From Prorocentrum cordatum (taxonomy: Eukaryota; Sar; Dinophyceae; Prorocentrales; Prorocentraceae), in the NCBI GenBank assembly GCA_963575745.1, contig CAUYUJ010018477.1:1-64000 (forward strand): a stretch of 64,000 bases of DNA, read 5' to 3'. Under the pieces are notes generated by a model. That model was not told the DNA's origin. It saw nothing but the letters and a program-made list of their open reading frames with translations, and did no database searches. A program made the translations under genes and the position numbers. Shown one piece after another: positions 10,878-22,291 of the stretch (positions are counted from its first letter, which is position 1; each line of letters begins with the position of its first letter).

Positions 10878-11042
10878 ATGGGGAGGAGGAGGAGGAGGAG
10901 GAAGAGGATGAGGAGGAGGAGGAGGAGGAGGAGGAGGAGGAGGAGGAGGAGGAGAGAGAGGAGGAGGAAGGAGGAGGAGGAGGAGGAGGAGGAGGAGGAG
11001 GAGAAGGAGGAGGAGGAGGAGGAAGGGGAGGAGGAGAAATGG
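10878..11042. repeat. (GGA)n microsatellite
   Basis: Purine-only GGA/GAG tract of about 165 bp. Confidence 0.92.
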
Positions 11043-11224
11043 AGGACAGACAACGGCGACCATGACAAGGACTCAACGCGGAAACGTCGGTGACGATCTT
11101 GGCCTCAAACTATCTTGGTCACCGTCGAATCGTGGATCATTCTCGCAAACCGGCGACGGCAATCGCACGATCGTCTGTGCATCCGAAAGATTGAATACGT
11201 GTTTGTAGGAGAAGCGAGAAGGAG

Positions 11225-11262
11225 AGAGAGAGAGAGAGAGAAAGAGTGAGAGAGGGAGAGAG
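11225..11262. repeat. (GA)n microsatellite
   Basis: GAGAGAGA run with minor interruptions. Similar short runs occur at 13385-13450 and 13615-13660. Confidence 0.85.
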
Positions 11263-11517
11263 TCTGCCTGCAGTTGTCGGTTAATGTTGCGATGTGCAGG
11301 AAGGGGAATGGGAGGAATGGGTCGGGGGGGATTCGAGGGATAATAGGGGTGCCGAAGAGACGATGCTGAAGAGAAGAAGGGCAAACAGAGAAATACACAG
11401 ATGCACACACATTCCTCAATCAGAGCTTGCCTCTGTAGGGGTCCTAGCGGATTCATATGGTTAGGTGAGGTTTGGTACCAATTTCGGCGACACGCCCGGG
11501 TGCCTGATGGGTGCCAG

Positions 11518-11662
11518 GGTTCTCCTCCTCCTCCTCATCCTCCTCCCTCCTCCTCCCCCTCCTCCTCCTGCCCCTCCTCCTCCTCCTCCTCCTCCTCCTC
11601 TTCCTCCCCCTCCTCCTCCTCCTCCTCCTCCTCCTCCTCCTCCTCCTCCTCCTCCTCCTCCC
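11518..11662. repeat. (TCC)n microsatellite
   Basis: Pyrimidine-only TCC tract with CCTCCCC interruptions. Confidence 0.92.
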
Positions 11663-13200
11663 TTCTCACTACCCCCCGTCGCTCGCCACCGAATGGCGGG
11701 TGCATCGTAGACGGAAAGCGGAAGATCGCGGTGGGTGGGGTGGAAAGAGAATCAGCGGCGAAGGCAATATCCGGCAGCGAAGGAGGGGAGAGGATGGAGG
11801 GGACGGCTCGAGGGGTGCAAGGAGTCGTGCCATCGACGTGGCGTTGCTGCATCGCTGCGCTTCGCACTCACACGCACCATTCGACAATGGAATGCTAGAA
11901 CGACTGCGTCACTTGCGCTAGCCTGCCAAGGTGCAGCAAACAAACTGATGCTACTCTTCGTCCCTGGTTTGTTTAGTGTGAGAGAGCGAGAATGGTGGAA
12001 GCATCAACAATGCTCGTGGCACGGCTGCTCCTGCAAATTCTTGAAGACATAGAACGGCCTCGCCTTATCCTCATGAGGAACCTCCCGTGCATCGACAGAC
12101 GAAGGATGTCAATACGCATCGCCACTGGGGTATACACAATACTGACAAGCCTCGATCTTACCACTTCCCCTGATAATGAAAAGCCCAAATGCGGTGCCAA
12201 TCCTAAAGATGCGCCCTCAGGAACTGAGAGGACCCGTAAGATCGGCATCGAGACCGGGTTCCACCAATCATAGGGATAGGGTATGTTCCAGGACGGAAAT
12301 ATACGCGGCACGCGTGCACATGAACCAAGTCGGAGACAGGCGAACAAACAACAGGAACTCGAACATACGGCGAACACACACACACACATCCTGAAAAACA
12401 CAAAAGCCGCCGACAACTCCCACGATGTACGATGCTACGGCAATGATGCGGCAGTGATACGTGACACTTCATATCCTGGTGATTCAACCTGGCTTCCGCC
12501 TGACAACGCCTTTGACATCACGCTGCCTGTGAGGAGGGAAGAACATGACCACAGAACTTCGCCTGACTCGGCCTCGAACGCTGTGCGAATCAAGAGGTAG
12601 TCAAGCAAACCGGAAGCACTGCAAGAACCGACCTGCGATAGGCATCTTCATGCATCGATCCGTGGCCTGAAAGAGGAACGAGAGTGCTGCATGCGCGAAG
12701 ACAAGATGAGGCGAGGAGGAGAGAAGGGAAGGCGCACAGGGCATGCGAAGACCGAAGCCCGTCGTGCCCACGCTCCACGCCCACACGGTAGAGCGCAGCA
12801 CGTAATACGGAAAAGAACTGGGCACCAACGACAGATCGAACAAGAACTCTCAAAAAACGACGGCGCGCATCATCAACAAAAACGCGAGGCCCGAACCCTG
12901 TGAGACCGACAGCGTACGAGCGTGGTGGCGGTGACTCGCAACGACGAAGTAGCAGAGGAGAGACACGGAGAAAGGGGGGGAGATCGAGAGGAGATATCAC
13001 GGTGCCTTTCCCGCAGCGCGCGACAACAAACAAACGATTCCACTTCCTGGGCGTCGGCAATCGCAGGCAACATAACCAAACCGAGTCCATGACTGATGAT
13101 TACCTCCCTGCATTGACAGGTCTCTGCGTGGGCGGGGGTGAAAAAGTATTCGGCGTCCTGGGTCGCAACGCTGGAGCGCGGACTGAGGGGATCAGAGTCA
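11663..13200. other. Unrecognised, moderate-complexity sequence
   Basis: Balanced composition with ordinary complexity but no frame with recognisable motifs on either strand. Could hold UTR, intron or decayed element sequence. Confidence 0.4.
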
Positions 13201-13227
13201 CAGTCGGAAATTGAACCTGGTGTTGCA

Positions 13228-13660
13228 CACACACACACACCCACACACACGAACACGTCTTCTCCGAACGCGTCGGCGGTTTGCAATCGATGGTACAACA
13301 ACAACAACAACAAGACACGGGATACTTCCATTAACGGGAACTGACCACTATGTGATGGAGAGTGAACGCAGCTGGGAGCCCATGCGAGAAAGAGAGACAG
13401 AGAGAGAGAGAGAGAAAGAGTGAAGGAGAGAGAGAGAGAGTGTGCGTGAGAGAAAGAGAAAGAGGGACAGAACGAACGAGAGAAAAACACACAACAAATG
13501 AAATAGAGAAAACGAGAGAGGGAGACGGAAATATGTAGAGAGACACCAGTACACATACACCTACTTCACGAAATCAATAAAGGAACAGCACTCGTCGACA
13601 AACACACAACATGTAGATAGAGAGAGAGGGAGCCAAACAGAGCGAGAGAGAGAGAGAAGC
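13228..13660. repeat. Cluster of CA, CAA and GA microsatellites
   Basis: CACACACA at 13228-13252, ACAACAACA near 13298-13313, and GAGAGAG runs near 13388-13440 and 13617-13660. Confidence 0.8.
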
Positions 13661-14151
13661 GCACAGACAGCCGACCCCACATGGGCCCCGGAGACTTCGA
13701 CACAGCTCCGCGGGGACCGTCTGCTGGGGGGGACAGAAAAGGGTACCGATGCCGCTGCGCCAAAAGGTATCTCTCCCGGGGCGCCAGCCTCACAAGAAAA
13801 CCGATTTCTCCTCTACGTCTCTCTCTCTCTCTCTTTCTGCCGAGGGCCGCTTCTTTATTACAGTAGGGGCCCGGCAACAAGAAACACTCCAGAAGACACC
13901 CAACCCTGAGACCCCCGGGGCTTCCGTTGATTCTTGGCGTGGGCACGTCACGCTGTCCATCGCAAGGCCATCGCAACACAAGAAAAACAGGGGCACCCTG
14001 GAGGCAAACAGGGTGCTTCTTGGCATGGGCTTCCATTGTAAAAAGGCCCAGGGGTCCCCATAGCGGGCCCGAGCTATGGAGGCCGAGCGCCGAGCGAGAC
14101 GGGACATGTCCGCTGGGCCGCGCTCGTCGCGCGACGCCCACTTCCCTGGGC

Positions 14152-14199
14152 CTCCTCCTCCTCCTCCTCCTCCTCCTCCTCCTCCTCCTCCTCCTCCTC

Positions 14200-14224
<25 letters not shown>
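14152..14224. repeat. (CCT)n microsatellite
   Basis: Pure CCT/CTC run of about 73 bp. Confidence 0.93.
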
Positions 14225-14231
<7 letters not shown>

Positions 14232-14629
14232 GTCGACCCCTCGGGCCTGCGTCCTGTGCCCAGCGCGCTGCAGCCGGAATTCCGAGGCGGAGCGCCGCGA
14301 GCGGCGGAGGCCGTCACGAGCGACGTCCCGGCGGTGCGCAGACAGAGGTTCGAGGATCGAGGCTCGAGGCCTTCGTACGGTTTCGTCGGCCACCGGACGG
14401 TTTCGTCAGGCCTTGACCGCGAAGACAACCGAGAAACTCCGACCGCCCGTGAAAACGTGGACAGATCACAGCGCCCTTCCCCAATTGCTCCCAACGACTG
14501 AACCTATAGGTCGACTCTGGGATCGACTACAATAACGATTTACCCTCATTTGCTTTCCCCACATCCAAAGTGGTTTCTTTTTTTCTCTGGACACCGCGCG
14601 CAGAAACCAGGACACCCCCTCCCTTCTCA

Positions 14630-14805
14630 CTCACGCAATCACGCACTCACATCATCATCGTCACCATCACCACCACCGCATCATCATCATTTACACAACC
14701 ATTCACTCACACTCCCTCGACAATAAGATCATTCCCATTCACGCATACCTTACTCACGCACTATCCCACTCACTCACTCACCAACACACCCGCCCATTCA
14801 CCTTG
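14630..14805. repeat. CACTCAC / CATCAT-rich simple sequence
   Basis: Dense ACTCAC, TCATCA and CACCAC words. Looks like a diffuse simple repeat rather than coding DNA. Confidence 0.65.
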
Positions 14806-15600
14806 AGGTGCTCTCCGGTCGGGACCTCGTCTGTGAGTGAATTGCGAAGGAGACTCCAGCGGGAACCCCATCCGTGTGGGGCCCGCGCCTCATGTCACTA
14901 ATCCGGGCGGGCCATCGGAAACCTGTAACTATCATATGTATATTGTCGGCTCCTGAAGCGTGACTACGGCGGGAATGTCAGGCGGGAGCCCCTCCCCTTC
15001 GAGACCCGCGGATCATGTTACCAATCCGAGCGGGCCATCATGTGCAGAAACCGTGTAACTGTCGTCGCGTCTGGGTTCCGGCAGCCTGGATACGGAGGGT
15101 GTAAAAGGCGGGAGTTTCGTCTATGAGTGGGTCGCGACGAAATCTCAAGCGTAACATCCTTCCATACGGGGCCCGCACTTCGCATTCTGAATCCGAACGG
15201 GTCATCTTGAAGCGGGAATATGGCGGGAGTCTCAGGCCGGAGCGTCGTCTTGTGGGTGGACAGAAAAAACGTTTCAAGCGGGAGGCCTTCCCTTATGGGG
15301 CCCACCAATCATGTTACTGATCCGAACGGTCATCGGAAAACGTATAACTGTCGTCACTTCGCGGCTCCTGAAGCGGAACACGGCGGGAATTTCAAGCGGG
15401 GGCATCGCCTGTGCGTGGATTGCGAGGACATGGGGTCCGCACTTCATTTTGGTAACCCGAGCGGGCAATGCGAACCTTGTAACGTCGCATGCGGAAGCCT
15501 CGTATGTGAGTGAACGGTGAGGAAGTCTCGACCGGGAGACCGTCCATGACAGAGCCCCTTCTCCGTGTTGGAATCCGAGCGGGCCGCAGGCACCCCTGCA
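14806..15600 (+). repeat. Decayed tandem array upstream of PIF1 fragment, copy A
   Basis: At least six diverged units carry GGGCCCGC...CATGTTACxAATCC and xGAGCGGGCCATCGGAAACC followed by TGTAACTGTCGTC and GGCGGGAxTCTCAGGCGGGAGC. They are the reverse complement of the 160-bp array at 47105-47812. Spacing of the markers here varies from about 120 to 170 bp. In both loci the array lies on the 5' side of the helicase fragment, which suggests an intron or upstream array that was carried along when the locus was copied. Confidence 0.75.
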
Positions 15601-15699
15601 ACGTGGAATCCGACCGGGCTTCTCCGGCATGCGCACGAAAGAAATCAGGTCGGCGACTTCTCGGCCGGGGGAGCTCCTTGTGGGGACGGGAAGGAACGT

Positions 15700-15918
15700 G
15701 CCACGCGCATGCGGAACATGTTGGTCTTGAGGCCGCCTTCGCGAGAGTTTCTGGAGCGCGAGCCGCCGGCGCCCCTGCGGAAGGCGTTCCGGGAGTTCGA
15801 CAAGACGGCTGCGAATTCCAGGACTGAGGCCGAGCAGGTCGCGGCAAAGCTGGGCGTCGTGCTGCCCCCGTCAAGTATTTTTCTCACGTGTAGTGGGTTA
15901 TGCCGCGTCTGCCAATGA
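15700..15918 (+). pseudogene. PIF1-like helicase C-terminal fragment, copy A
   Basis: The frame reads ATRMRNMLVLRPPSREFLER followed by PPAPLRKAFREFDK and a helical SRTEAEQVAAKLGVVLPPS end. This matches the last segment (after the motif VI YVxxSRxT region) of PIF1-family helicases as they occur in dinoflagellates, and matches the copy at 46552-46760 closely. All upstream helicase motifs are missing and replaced by the repeat array, so this is a 5'-truncated fragment or a terminal exon detached from its gene. The stop is at 15916-15918. Confidence 0.7.
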
Positions 15919-15989
15919 AAACTTGCAGCAACCGACTGTGTTCCGAGTCATCTTGACACGCGTTAACGATTTTCGGTACTTAACCTGAG

Positions 15990-16172
15990 ATTCGGGAGAC
16001 CTGCGGGGTTGTCCCAACGGCTGGCTCCCGCGCCCCAGCGGCTCGCGGTATTTTCCCAACGGCCTCGCCCACGGGGCTGTCCTAGCGGCCCCGCGATCCG
16101 GCCACAGGAGAACGCGACCATGCCAGCCGTGGCGGCAACGGCGCCAAAGAACATCGACTTGCCCCGGCAACG
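15990..16172 (+). repeat. 3' flank shared with PIF1 copy B
   Basis: GCGGGGTTGTCCCAACGGCT and shorter variants are repeated. They are followed by GAGAACGCG, then CCGTGGCGGCAACGGCGCC and AACATCGACxTGC. The same order occurs in reverse complement at about 46360-46540. The homology of the two PIF1 loci therefore continues beyond the stop codon. Confidence 0.75.
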
Positions 16173-16624
16173 ATGCAGGAAAGATGCAGGGGCAAAACAG
16201 GCAGGAGGCTGATAAATATTGGGGAATGGGTAGGACGGCGAGGATGGGAAGGATGAGAAGGAGGGGGGGGGAAAGAGGGAGGAGGGGAGGACGACAAGCT
16301 AGGCACGCTCGCGTCATCTCTGGTTCTCGACCCCTCCCCCCCATCCCTCACCATGGCGTGGATCTCGTCTCTATTCGCACAATCGGATGTCGAAGCATAG
16401 CGTAGCATTACATGGCATAGCACGGTGTTGAAGATTAGCGCGTAGCATGACAAAGCACGGCGTGGCGACGCCCCACAATGGGGGGGCGCTTACGCGACCC
16501 CAAAAATCAACGAATCGACACCGAACGTGGAATCGCTTTCGATGGTGTTATTTCGAAAGCCATGTTCGAGATTATGGGGCCTATTTGGAAGGACAGAAAT
16601 CATGCCGTGGTATGGGGCTGGAAA

Positions 16625-16775
16625 TAATGACGCCAGCGCTGCAGCGGGAGCACGATTCGGAACGAGCGGAAGCGCGAAAATGAGGCCAACGCTGCAGCGG
16701 GATCACGATTCGGAACGAGCGGTAGCCCGAAACTGAAGCCAGCGCTTCAGCGAGAGCAGCATTTTGAAAACAAAA
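16625..16775. repeat. About 58-bp tandem repeat, 2.5 copies
   Basis: CCAGCGCTGCAGCGGGAGCA followed by CGATTCGGAACGAGCGG recurs near 16688 and, diverged, near 16738. Confidence 0.8.
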
Positions 16776-17659
16776 CAAAGCGAAAACCCCTTTACCGGGA
16801 ATCTGGCGTGAAAAAACAGTACGCGGAGGGGGGCTGGCCATTTCCTGGACGTCACCAGGGGAGATAGGAGAGTAGTAACCATATTGTGTTATTGTGAAGG
16901 CGGAGGAGACGGAGGGCGAAGATGACGACGAGGAGGCGGCGCAACAGAGAGCGGGAGGAGAGCCTCCGCAAAGGCGAATGGGAAAAAGCGAGGGGCAAAT
17001 TTGACAACAAATCTCATGTGGGGCCCTTCCGTCGGAGTGAGATGTTTTCGTCGAGCCTACGGAAACATGCAGAGTGCTCCGCAAAGCCAGGACACACTCT
17101 ACGCATTCGCCCGTAGACTCGGCGGAAACACCAAATTTGGGGGAACATCGGATTCTGCAACGGTTCCCCTGCTCGAACAGGCAAGGAGTGCCACTCGGCG
17201 CGCAGCTTGCCGATCGCGGCACGCGCTGGCAACGGCCTGCGTGCCTGGGCGTGTCCCCCCCCCCTCCGCCCCAGAAGCCGCGCACCACCGGCCACCCCGG
17301 CGAAGGGTCGCTCTTCTTCGGCGGCGAGCGAGGGGGGCAAGCGCGAAGGAGCCCCATCTCGCTCGCCGCCGACTCACCTTTCGCCGCCTGCCCCGAAGGG
17401 GAAGCGATAAGGGGGACTGGCTCAGTCAGGGGACGTTTGCCTGGGGCAATCAGGCAGCCGACTGGACTGGCGAGGAATGGGCGATTGGGGGTCGATGCCT
17501 CCCCGTCCGAGCCTTCCCCCGACTTCCCCCTGGTAACGAAGGCTGCGGGCTGTGCAGAGACAGCCCCTGCGGGTAGTTCAGCCTGGCTTCACGAGGCGCC
17601 CCGAGCAGTCTGGGGCGGCCTCAACACCTCGACCCTGGGGCGCGTAGCGCTCCAGGGGC

Positions 17660-17724
17660 GCCTCCTCCTCCTCCTCCTCCTCCTCCTCCTCCTCCTCCTC
17701 CTCCTCCTCCTCCTCCTCCTCCTC
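17660..17724. repeat. (CTC)n microsatellite
   Basis: Pure CTC run of about 65 bp. Confidence 0.93.
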
Positions 17725-18420
17725 CCCGCCGGAGGCGGTGCCAGGGTGCTGAGACCGCCCTGGACCGCTCAGGGGGGCCCGTCGAGGCCAGCTGGGACTG
17801 CCTGGGCGGCTGTCGGTGTGCAACCCGAAGCATTGCCACCTCCTTCGGGAGCGGCCAGGAGGGGGGTGTCCAAGAGGGCGGGGTGCAGATCATGACCGGC
17901 GGCATGCGCGCGGCCCAGCGGGGGCGCCAGGGACGCAGTGGAATAAGAAGAGGCGCCATGAAATCTGGGGAAATATCATGGCCCCCGCCATGATATCCAC
18001 CCCCCCCCTTAGTCATCACCCCCCTCCCTGCCGCCCCCGACTCCCCACCCCCGCCCCCGCCTCCGGTATGCCCGGGGACACGGGCACGGTCGACTTCTTG
18101 ACCGCGGACAGCCACACTTGCCTTCGCTGGGGGAGACGCGAGCGGGCTGCCGCGCGGTGCGGCGCGCTCTCCGGGCGCCCTGACCTCAAGAAGCGCATCC
18201 CTGCAAGGTCTTCGTGATGTCGACAGACGGCCTTTGGGCCCGATGGGAGGACCACTGGGCCAGAGGGGGCCAGACTGAGCGAGGGATCCAGCAGAACTGA
18301 GCGCGAGTAGATTGCACGGACTGTGCCAGATTGGGGCGGCTTTCGACCACGGGTATGCCAGCGCCGATGGTGAGTTGAACTTCCCAGGAAATTCATCCGA
18401 TGTGGGGAAACCCAACAAGA

Positions 18421-18522
18421 CGGTACCGATACCGTACCTCCCCAGGACCTCTCCTGGGGTGCGTTCTGACCAGGATTTCGAACCGAATCCAGCGATGGCG
18501 ACGAGGGCCTCCGAGACGGCCC
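18421..18522 (+). repeat. Dispersed repeat D, copy 1
   Basis: Similar over about 100 bp to 36335-36436. Both carry a TGCGTTxTGACCAG word and GCGATGGCGACGAGGGC-type sequence. One frame is conserved at the protein level (VRSDQDFEPNPAMATRASE here against LRYDQNFEANLAVATRASK), so this may be a gene-derived fragment. Confidence 0.6.
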
Positions 18523-18628
18523 AACAAGAGAAAAACGAGGCAAGGGCAGCGGTATCTGTGCATGCTCCCTCCTCTGGCTAACCACCATGACTCTCGTCTG
18601 GCCGCTTCGCTCTGCGCGCTGACGTGGG

Positions 18629-18741
18629 CGTTGTTGGGCAGGCGGCCTCCTGCCTCAGAGGGACACAGTCGGCGGCGACACCGACAGCGAGTCCTATTCA
18701 AATGAGCAAGAACTGCTGTCGGTCTTTGTGCCCATCTTTCC
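18629..18741 (+). repeat. Dispersed repeat E, copy 1
   Basis: GTTGGGCAGGCGGCCTCCTG, then ACAGCGAGTCCTATTCAAA and ACTGCTGT...GTGCCCATCTTTCCG. The same order is found at 38450-38565. Confidence 0.75.
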
Positions 18742-18830
18742 GTACCTGGTTCGATCATCCCGAGACGTGGGCGTCCTCCACCCAAGATAGCGCCACAAGA
18801 ATTGCGGAGGCCAGTTTCTTCCAGGCTTAT

Positions 18831-19014
18831 GTCGGGCGTGTCTCCCTACAGGGGGATTTTCAACGAAAACCAACAAATCCCCAAAAATACTCCAAAAAGG
18901 CAAAAAAATACTAACAAAATAGTGCCCAGACTATTTTTTGATTGTTTTTTGATTATTTTGGGGGTACTTTTACTTTTTCGTTGAAAATCCCCCTGTAGGT
19001 GGGACAGGCCCGAC
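18831..19014. mobile_element. M2 inverted-repeat element, best-preserved copy
   Basis: Left end GTCGGGCGTGTCTCCCTACA followed by GGGGGATTTTCAACGAAA. The right end is its reverse complement with few mismatches (TTTCGTTGAAAATCCCCCTG, TAGGTGGGACAGGCCCGAC). The 184-bp element has an AT-rich core, no coding frame and the CCCAGACTATTTTTTGA word shared with the other copies. Fits a MITE. No clear target duplication beyond a possible TA. Confidence 0.82.
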
Positions 19015-19121
19015 TACATTCCAGGCTTCTCGGGCTCCGCCCCGCGCTTCGGGCCACGGGGCATCGTCCGCAGATCATCTGGGCCGCCTCTATTTCGCCA
19101 CCGTGCCCTCCGGCACGCCGT

Positions 19122-19250
19122 CTTGCCATCGCTCGGGCGTCCGTTCCCTGTGCATTTCTCGGCTTCTTGCACTTATTTTTCGCGAGATGGTCCAAGGTGA
19201 TCCTCTACAGCCCTCGCCGAGAGAAGTGCGCACGTCCGAGCGATGGCAAG
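19122..19250. mobile_element. M3 inverted-repeat element, copy 1
   Basis: 129 bp with terminal inverted repeats CTTGCCATCGCTCGGGCGTC and GCACGTCCGAGCGATGGCAAG. The interior shares TTCCCTGTGCATTT and CTCGCCGAGAGAA with copies at 29.97 and 34.16 kb. Non-coding. Confidence 0.82.
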
Positions 19251-19342
19251 GTCTACTGGCACGCTGAGACGTCGTAGGATGCCAAGCGCTGTCTGGTAGC
19301 GTTCTGTCAATCGTCCACGTGACCACTTTTTCTCCTCACGCT

Positions 19343-19529
19343 TACACGCCGGTCGGGAGAAGTAGGTAGAAACAAGAAGTAGGAATACGGATAAAGTATA
19401 TTGGGTTCGGGCCTTCCGAGAAGAACAACAAACACACTAACAACATGTCGATTCTTCAAGTAGGAAGGCGCTCGAAGTAGACTGGGATCTGGAAACCCAG
19501 AAATACCCACTTCCGACGACCGGCGTGTA
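19343..19529. mobile_element. M1 inverted-repeat element, copy 1
   Basis: 187 bp. The ends TACACGCCGGTCGGGAGAAG and CCACTTCCGACGACCGGCGTGTA are inverted. Internal AAGTAGGAAGGCGCTxGAAG and AGTAxAxTGGGxTCxGG words recur in copies at 30.5, 40.3 and 41.7 kb. Non-coding, MITE-like. Confidence 0.85.
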
Positions 19530-19559
19530 GCTGCATGCATTGCCCCTCCCGAGGCTCCT

Positions 19560-20160
19560 GAGCGCCGCGACGCCTCCCTGGCTCTTTGCAAGGCGTCCAG
19601 GATGCCCCAGATGGATTCCCAGACGGCCCCGAGCAGGCCAACGAGGCGGCCGAGATGGCCCAACACCGCCTCAAGACGCACCCGAGAGTCCAGCAGACGC
19701 GCTCCATCCGCCACCGTGCCTTGTGCACGTGGAGACGCGGAAGGATGCCACGGCCTGCCTGGTCGGGTTTCTGCAATCTCCTTGACTGTGCCCCCCTCTC
19801 CTGGCCGCATTTCGCCGCGCGTACCGCTCCCCCTTCCCGAGGCCATCGTCCGTGGTAAAATACGACACTTGCGCCCCCGAGCACAGGTGCCTCCAAGACG
19901 CCCCAAGATGGCTTCGAGACGGCCCACAAGGCCGCCGAGGCACCCCGAGAGAGCCCCAAGAGCCTTCCCAAGAGGGCCTCGAAAGGCAACATTCATTGAA
20001 TGTCATGAGCTGTTTCAATGTTCTTTTGGTCCTCGCCTTTCCGAGCTTCCGACGCCCCAGGGCGACCCAAGAGGCCACCAGGACTGCCCCACAGACGGCC
20101 CCCAAGAGGGCCCAAGAGAGCTCCAAGACTGCCCGGGAAGCCCACCAGAAGTAGGGGAAC
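19560..20160 (+). repeat. CAAGACGGCCC-type minisatellite block, plus orientation
   Basis: Degenerate 10-13 bp words such as CCAAGAGGGCC and CCAAGACTGCC. A TTTCCGAGCTTCCGACGCCCC segment near 20038 is the hallmark start of the roughly 370-bp unit seen elsewhere. Confidence 0.7.
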
Positions 20161-20183
20161 ACAAAATGACATAAACATGAAAA

Positions 20184-20319
20184 CTCGGAGGTCCGCGCGG
20201 ATTTCACGGATCGGCGCTGGACCCCCCTCCCTGGCGCGCGGAGCGCGCCAGGGGCGGCGCCGGAGGCGCCGCCGGGGGGGCCCCAGCGCCGATCCGAGAA
20301 ATCCGCGCGGACCTCCGAG
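20184..20319. mobile_element. M4 GC-rich foldback element, copy 1
   Basis: Arms CTCGGAGGTCCGCGCGGATTTC and GAAATCCGCGCGGACCTCCGAG are inverted. The interior holds nested palindromes (GGCGCGCGGAGCGCGCC; GGCGGCGCCGGAGGCGCCGCC). The centre is nearly identical to the copy at 51772-51906. It could fold into a long double hairpin. Non-coding. Confidence 0.82.
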
Positions 20320-20532
20320 CTTTTATGGTTATGCCACTTTTGGTTCCCCTGCAGAATGCCCAATAGAGAGCCCCAGGACGGCTCCAAGAAGGGCACTGCC
20401 CAGAGGGTGACGCACGAAACGACCCTTTCGGGCCTCCCCCGCCCACAGGAGGGCCCACCGGAGGCCCCTCGGCGAGGGCCCAAAAAGAGGCCCCCGAGAG
20501 AGGCCACGAGGGGCAGGCACCCTTGAGTTTCC

Positions 20533-20925
20533 AGGAGGAGGAGGAGGAGGAGGAGGAGGAGGAGGAGGAGGAGGAGGAGGAGGAGGAGGAGGCGGGGGAG
20601 GAGGAGGAGGAGGAGGAGGAGGAGGGGAGGAGGAGGGGAGGAGGAGGAGGAGAGGAGGAGGAGGAGGAGGAGGAGGAGGAGGAGGAGGCGGAGGAGGAGG
20701 AGGAGGAGGGGGGGGGGAGGAGGAGAGGAGGAGGAGGAGGAGAGGAGGAGGAGGAGGAGGAGGAGGAGGAGGAGGAGGAGGAGGAGGAGGAGGAGGAGGA
20801 GGAGGAGGAGGAGGAGGAGGAGGAGGAGGAGGAGAGAGGAGGAGGAGGAGGAGGGAGGAGGAGAGGAGGAGGAGGAGGAGGAGGAGGAGGAGGAGGAGGA
20901 GGAGGAGGAGGAGGAGGAGGAGGCG
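20533..20925. repeat. (GGA)n tract, about 390 bp
   Basis: The longest GGA/GAG tract in the window; purine-only apart from two GCG interruptions. All long frames here are artefacts. Confidence 0.95.
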
Positions 20926-21665
20926 GCGCCCCAAGACGGCCCAAATGATACCCCGAAGACTCCCCCGAGGCGGCTCAGGAGGCCCCCAAGACGGCTCTAA
21001 GACGGCTCCAGAGGGCTCCAGGACGGCCCAACAGGCGCCCTCGACTGCCCAAGAGGGCCTCAACACGGCCGCAAGAAGGGCCCAAGAGCGGGGGCACGAA
21101 CCCAGAACGGGAGCCTTCTGCCCCAGGAGGCCTCCAGCAGGCCCCCCATGCCTTCTCGAGTAGTTGCCACCCATAATGCTGCGCTGGCACGGTGGCGGAA
21201 TTGCCGGAGGCAGCTGGGTAGATTCCAAGAGGCCTCCAAAAGTGTCCAAGACACCCCCGAGACGCTCTCCATGCCCTCGAGGGTTTATACAGCTTTCCAT
21301 GTTCTTGCTTCCAACGCACTCTGGTCGAAGATCTGAGCAATTGAGGTCTTCGAGGGCCCAATGGGTCCCACTTACAGTCCCAAGAAGGTTCCGAATTAGG
21401 CCAGGACGGACCAAGAGAGCCCAGCTGGACCAAGAGGGCCCCCGCAAGGATCCCAGACGGCCTGAATGGGCACATGGACGGCCCAAGACCGCCCCACCAA
21501 GTGCGGCCTCAAGAGACCCTCCAGAAAACTCAATTGCCCAAAGACGGCCCAAGAGGTCCCCAAGACGGCCCCAGGGGCCAAGACTCCCAAGGCTGCCCCA
21601 CATGAGCCCAAGCAATCCCCAAGACGGACCGAATAGTTCCCATGAGGTACTGTCCTGCCCATAGG
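20926..21665 (+). repeat. CAAGACGGCCC-type minisatellite block
   Basis: Repeated CCAAGACGGC, CCAAGAGGGCC and CCCGAGACGC words. Two copies of a GGTGGCGGAATTxGCCG word at about 21191 and 21719 mark a longer duplicated segment. Confidence 0.7.
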
Positions 21666-22157
21666 TCCCGAACAGTACCACACGGACCCAAGACGTACAG
21701 AGTTGCTGTGCTGCCAAGGTGGCGGAATTTGCCGCATGCACTTGGATGTTAAGAGCTGCGTTTCGCGCGGTTATCTTCGCGCCCTCGCGCGGCCTGCCTG
21801 GAGATGGGAGATGGAATCCTGGCTCCACCATGCAGTCGCACACACATTAGACGCTTCCCCACCAGGTGATAGTGCCTCGAAAGAGCTCATGCTTCAAATC
21901 GCGCAACGCTGAGGATTGATACCAGACTCACTGCAAGCTGACGTGAGCTGATGCAGCGATGCGAACGATAGGTGCTCGATTGAACACTCCGTCTTTGACC
22001 TCCGACGACGTGGCGCACGAACCACTACCGCTCGAACCGTTTCCCGCGACTGGCTTATCCAGATCATTCGTTTTGCGCTCCTGGAGCCTGGAAACGGCGC
22101 CCAGACGCCGCTGACCTTTGAAATATCACGGCGCATGAAACAAACACCAAGACACTA

Positions 22158-22291
22158 AATTCCCCGGCCCGACGGGCCAAAGACATGCTAGTATCCCCGG
22201 TATGAGGCTTAGACCATATGTATACGATGAAACATCCCACGCGAGGGGCGGCCCCTGGAGGTCCTGGGAGGTAGCGTACCCCGAGACGGTC
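22158..22291 (+). repeat. Dispersed repeat F, copy 1
   Basis: AATTCCCCGGCCCGACGGGC, TGCTAGTATCCCCGGTA and GGGGCGGCCCCTGGAGGTCC match 40490-40626 in the same order and orientation. Confidence 0.75.

Noticed and set aside
20329-21843. Minus-strand open frame of about 500 codons
   Set aside because: Most of it is Pro/Ser/Leu runs read from the (GGA)n tract and minisatellite; no complex protein motif.
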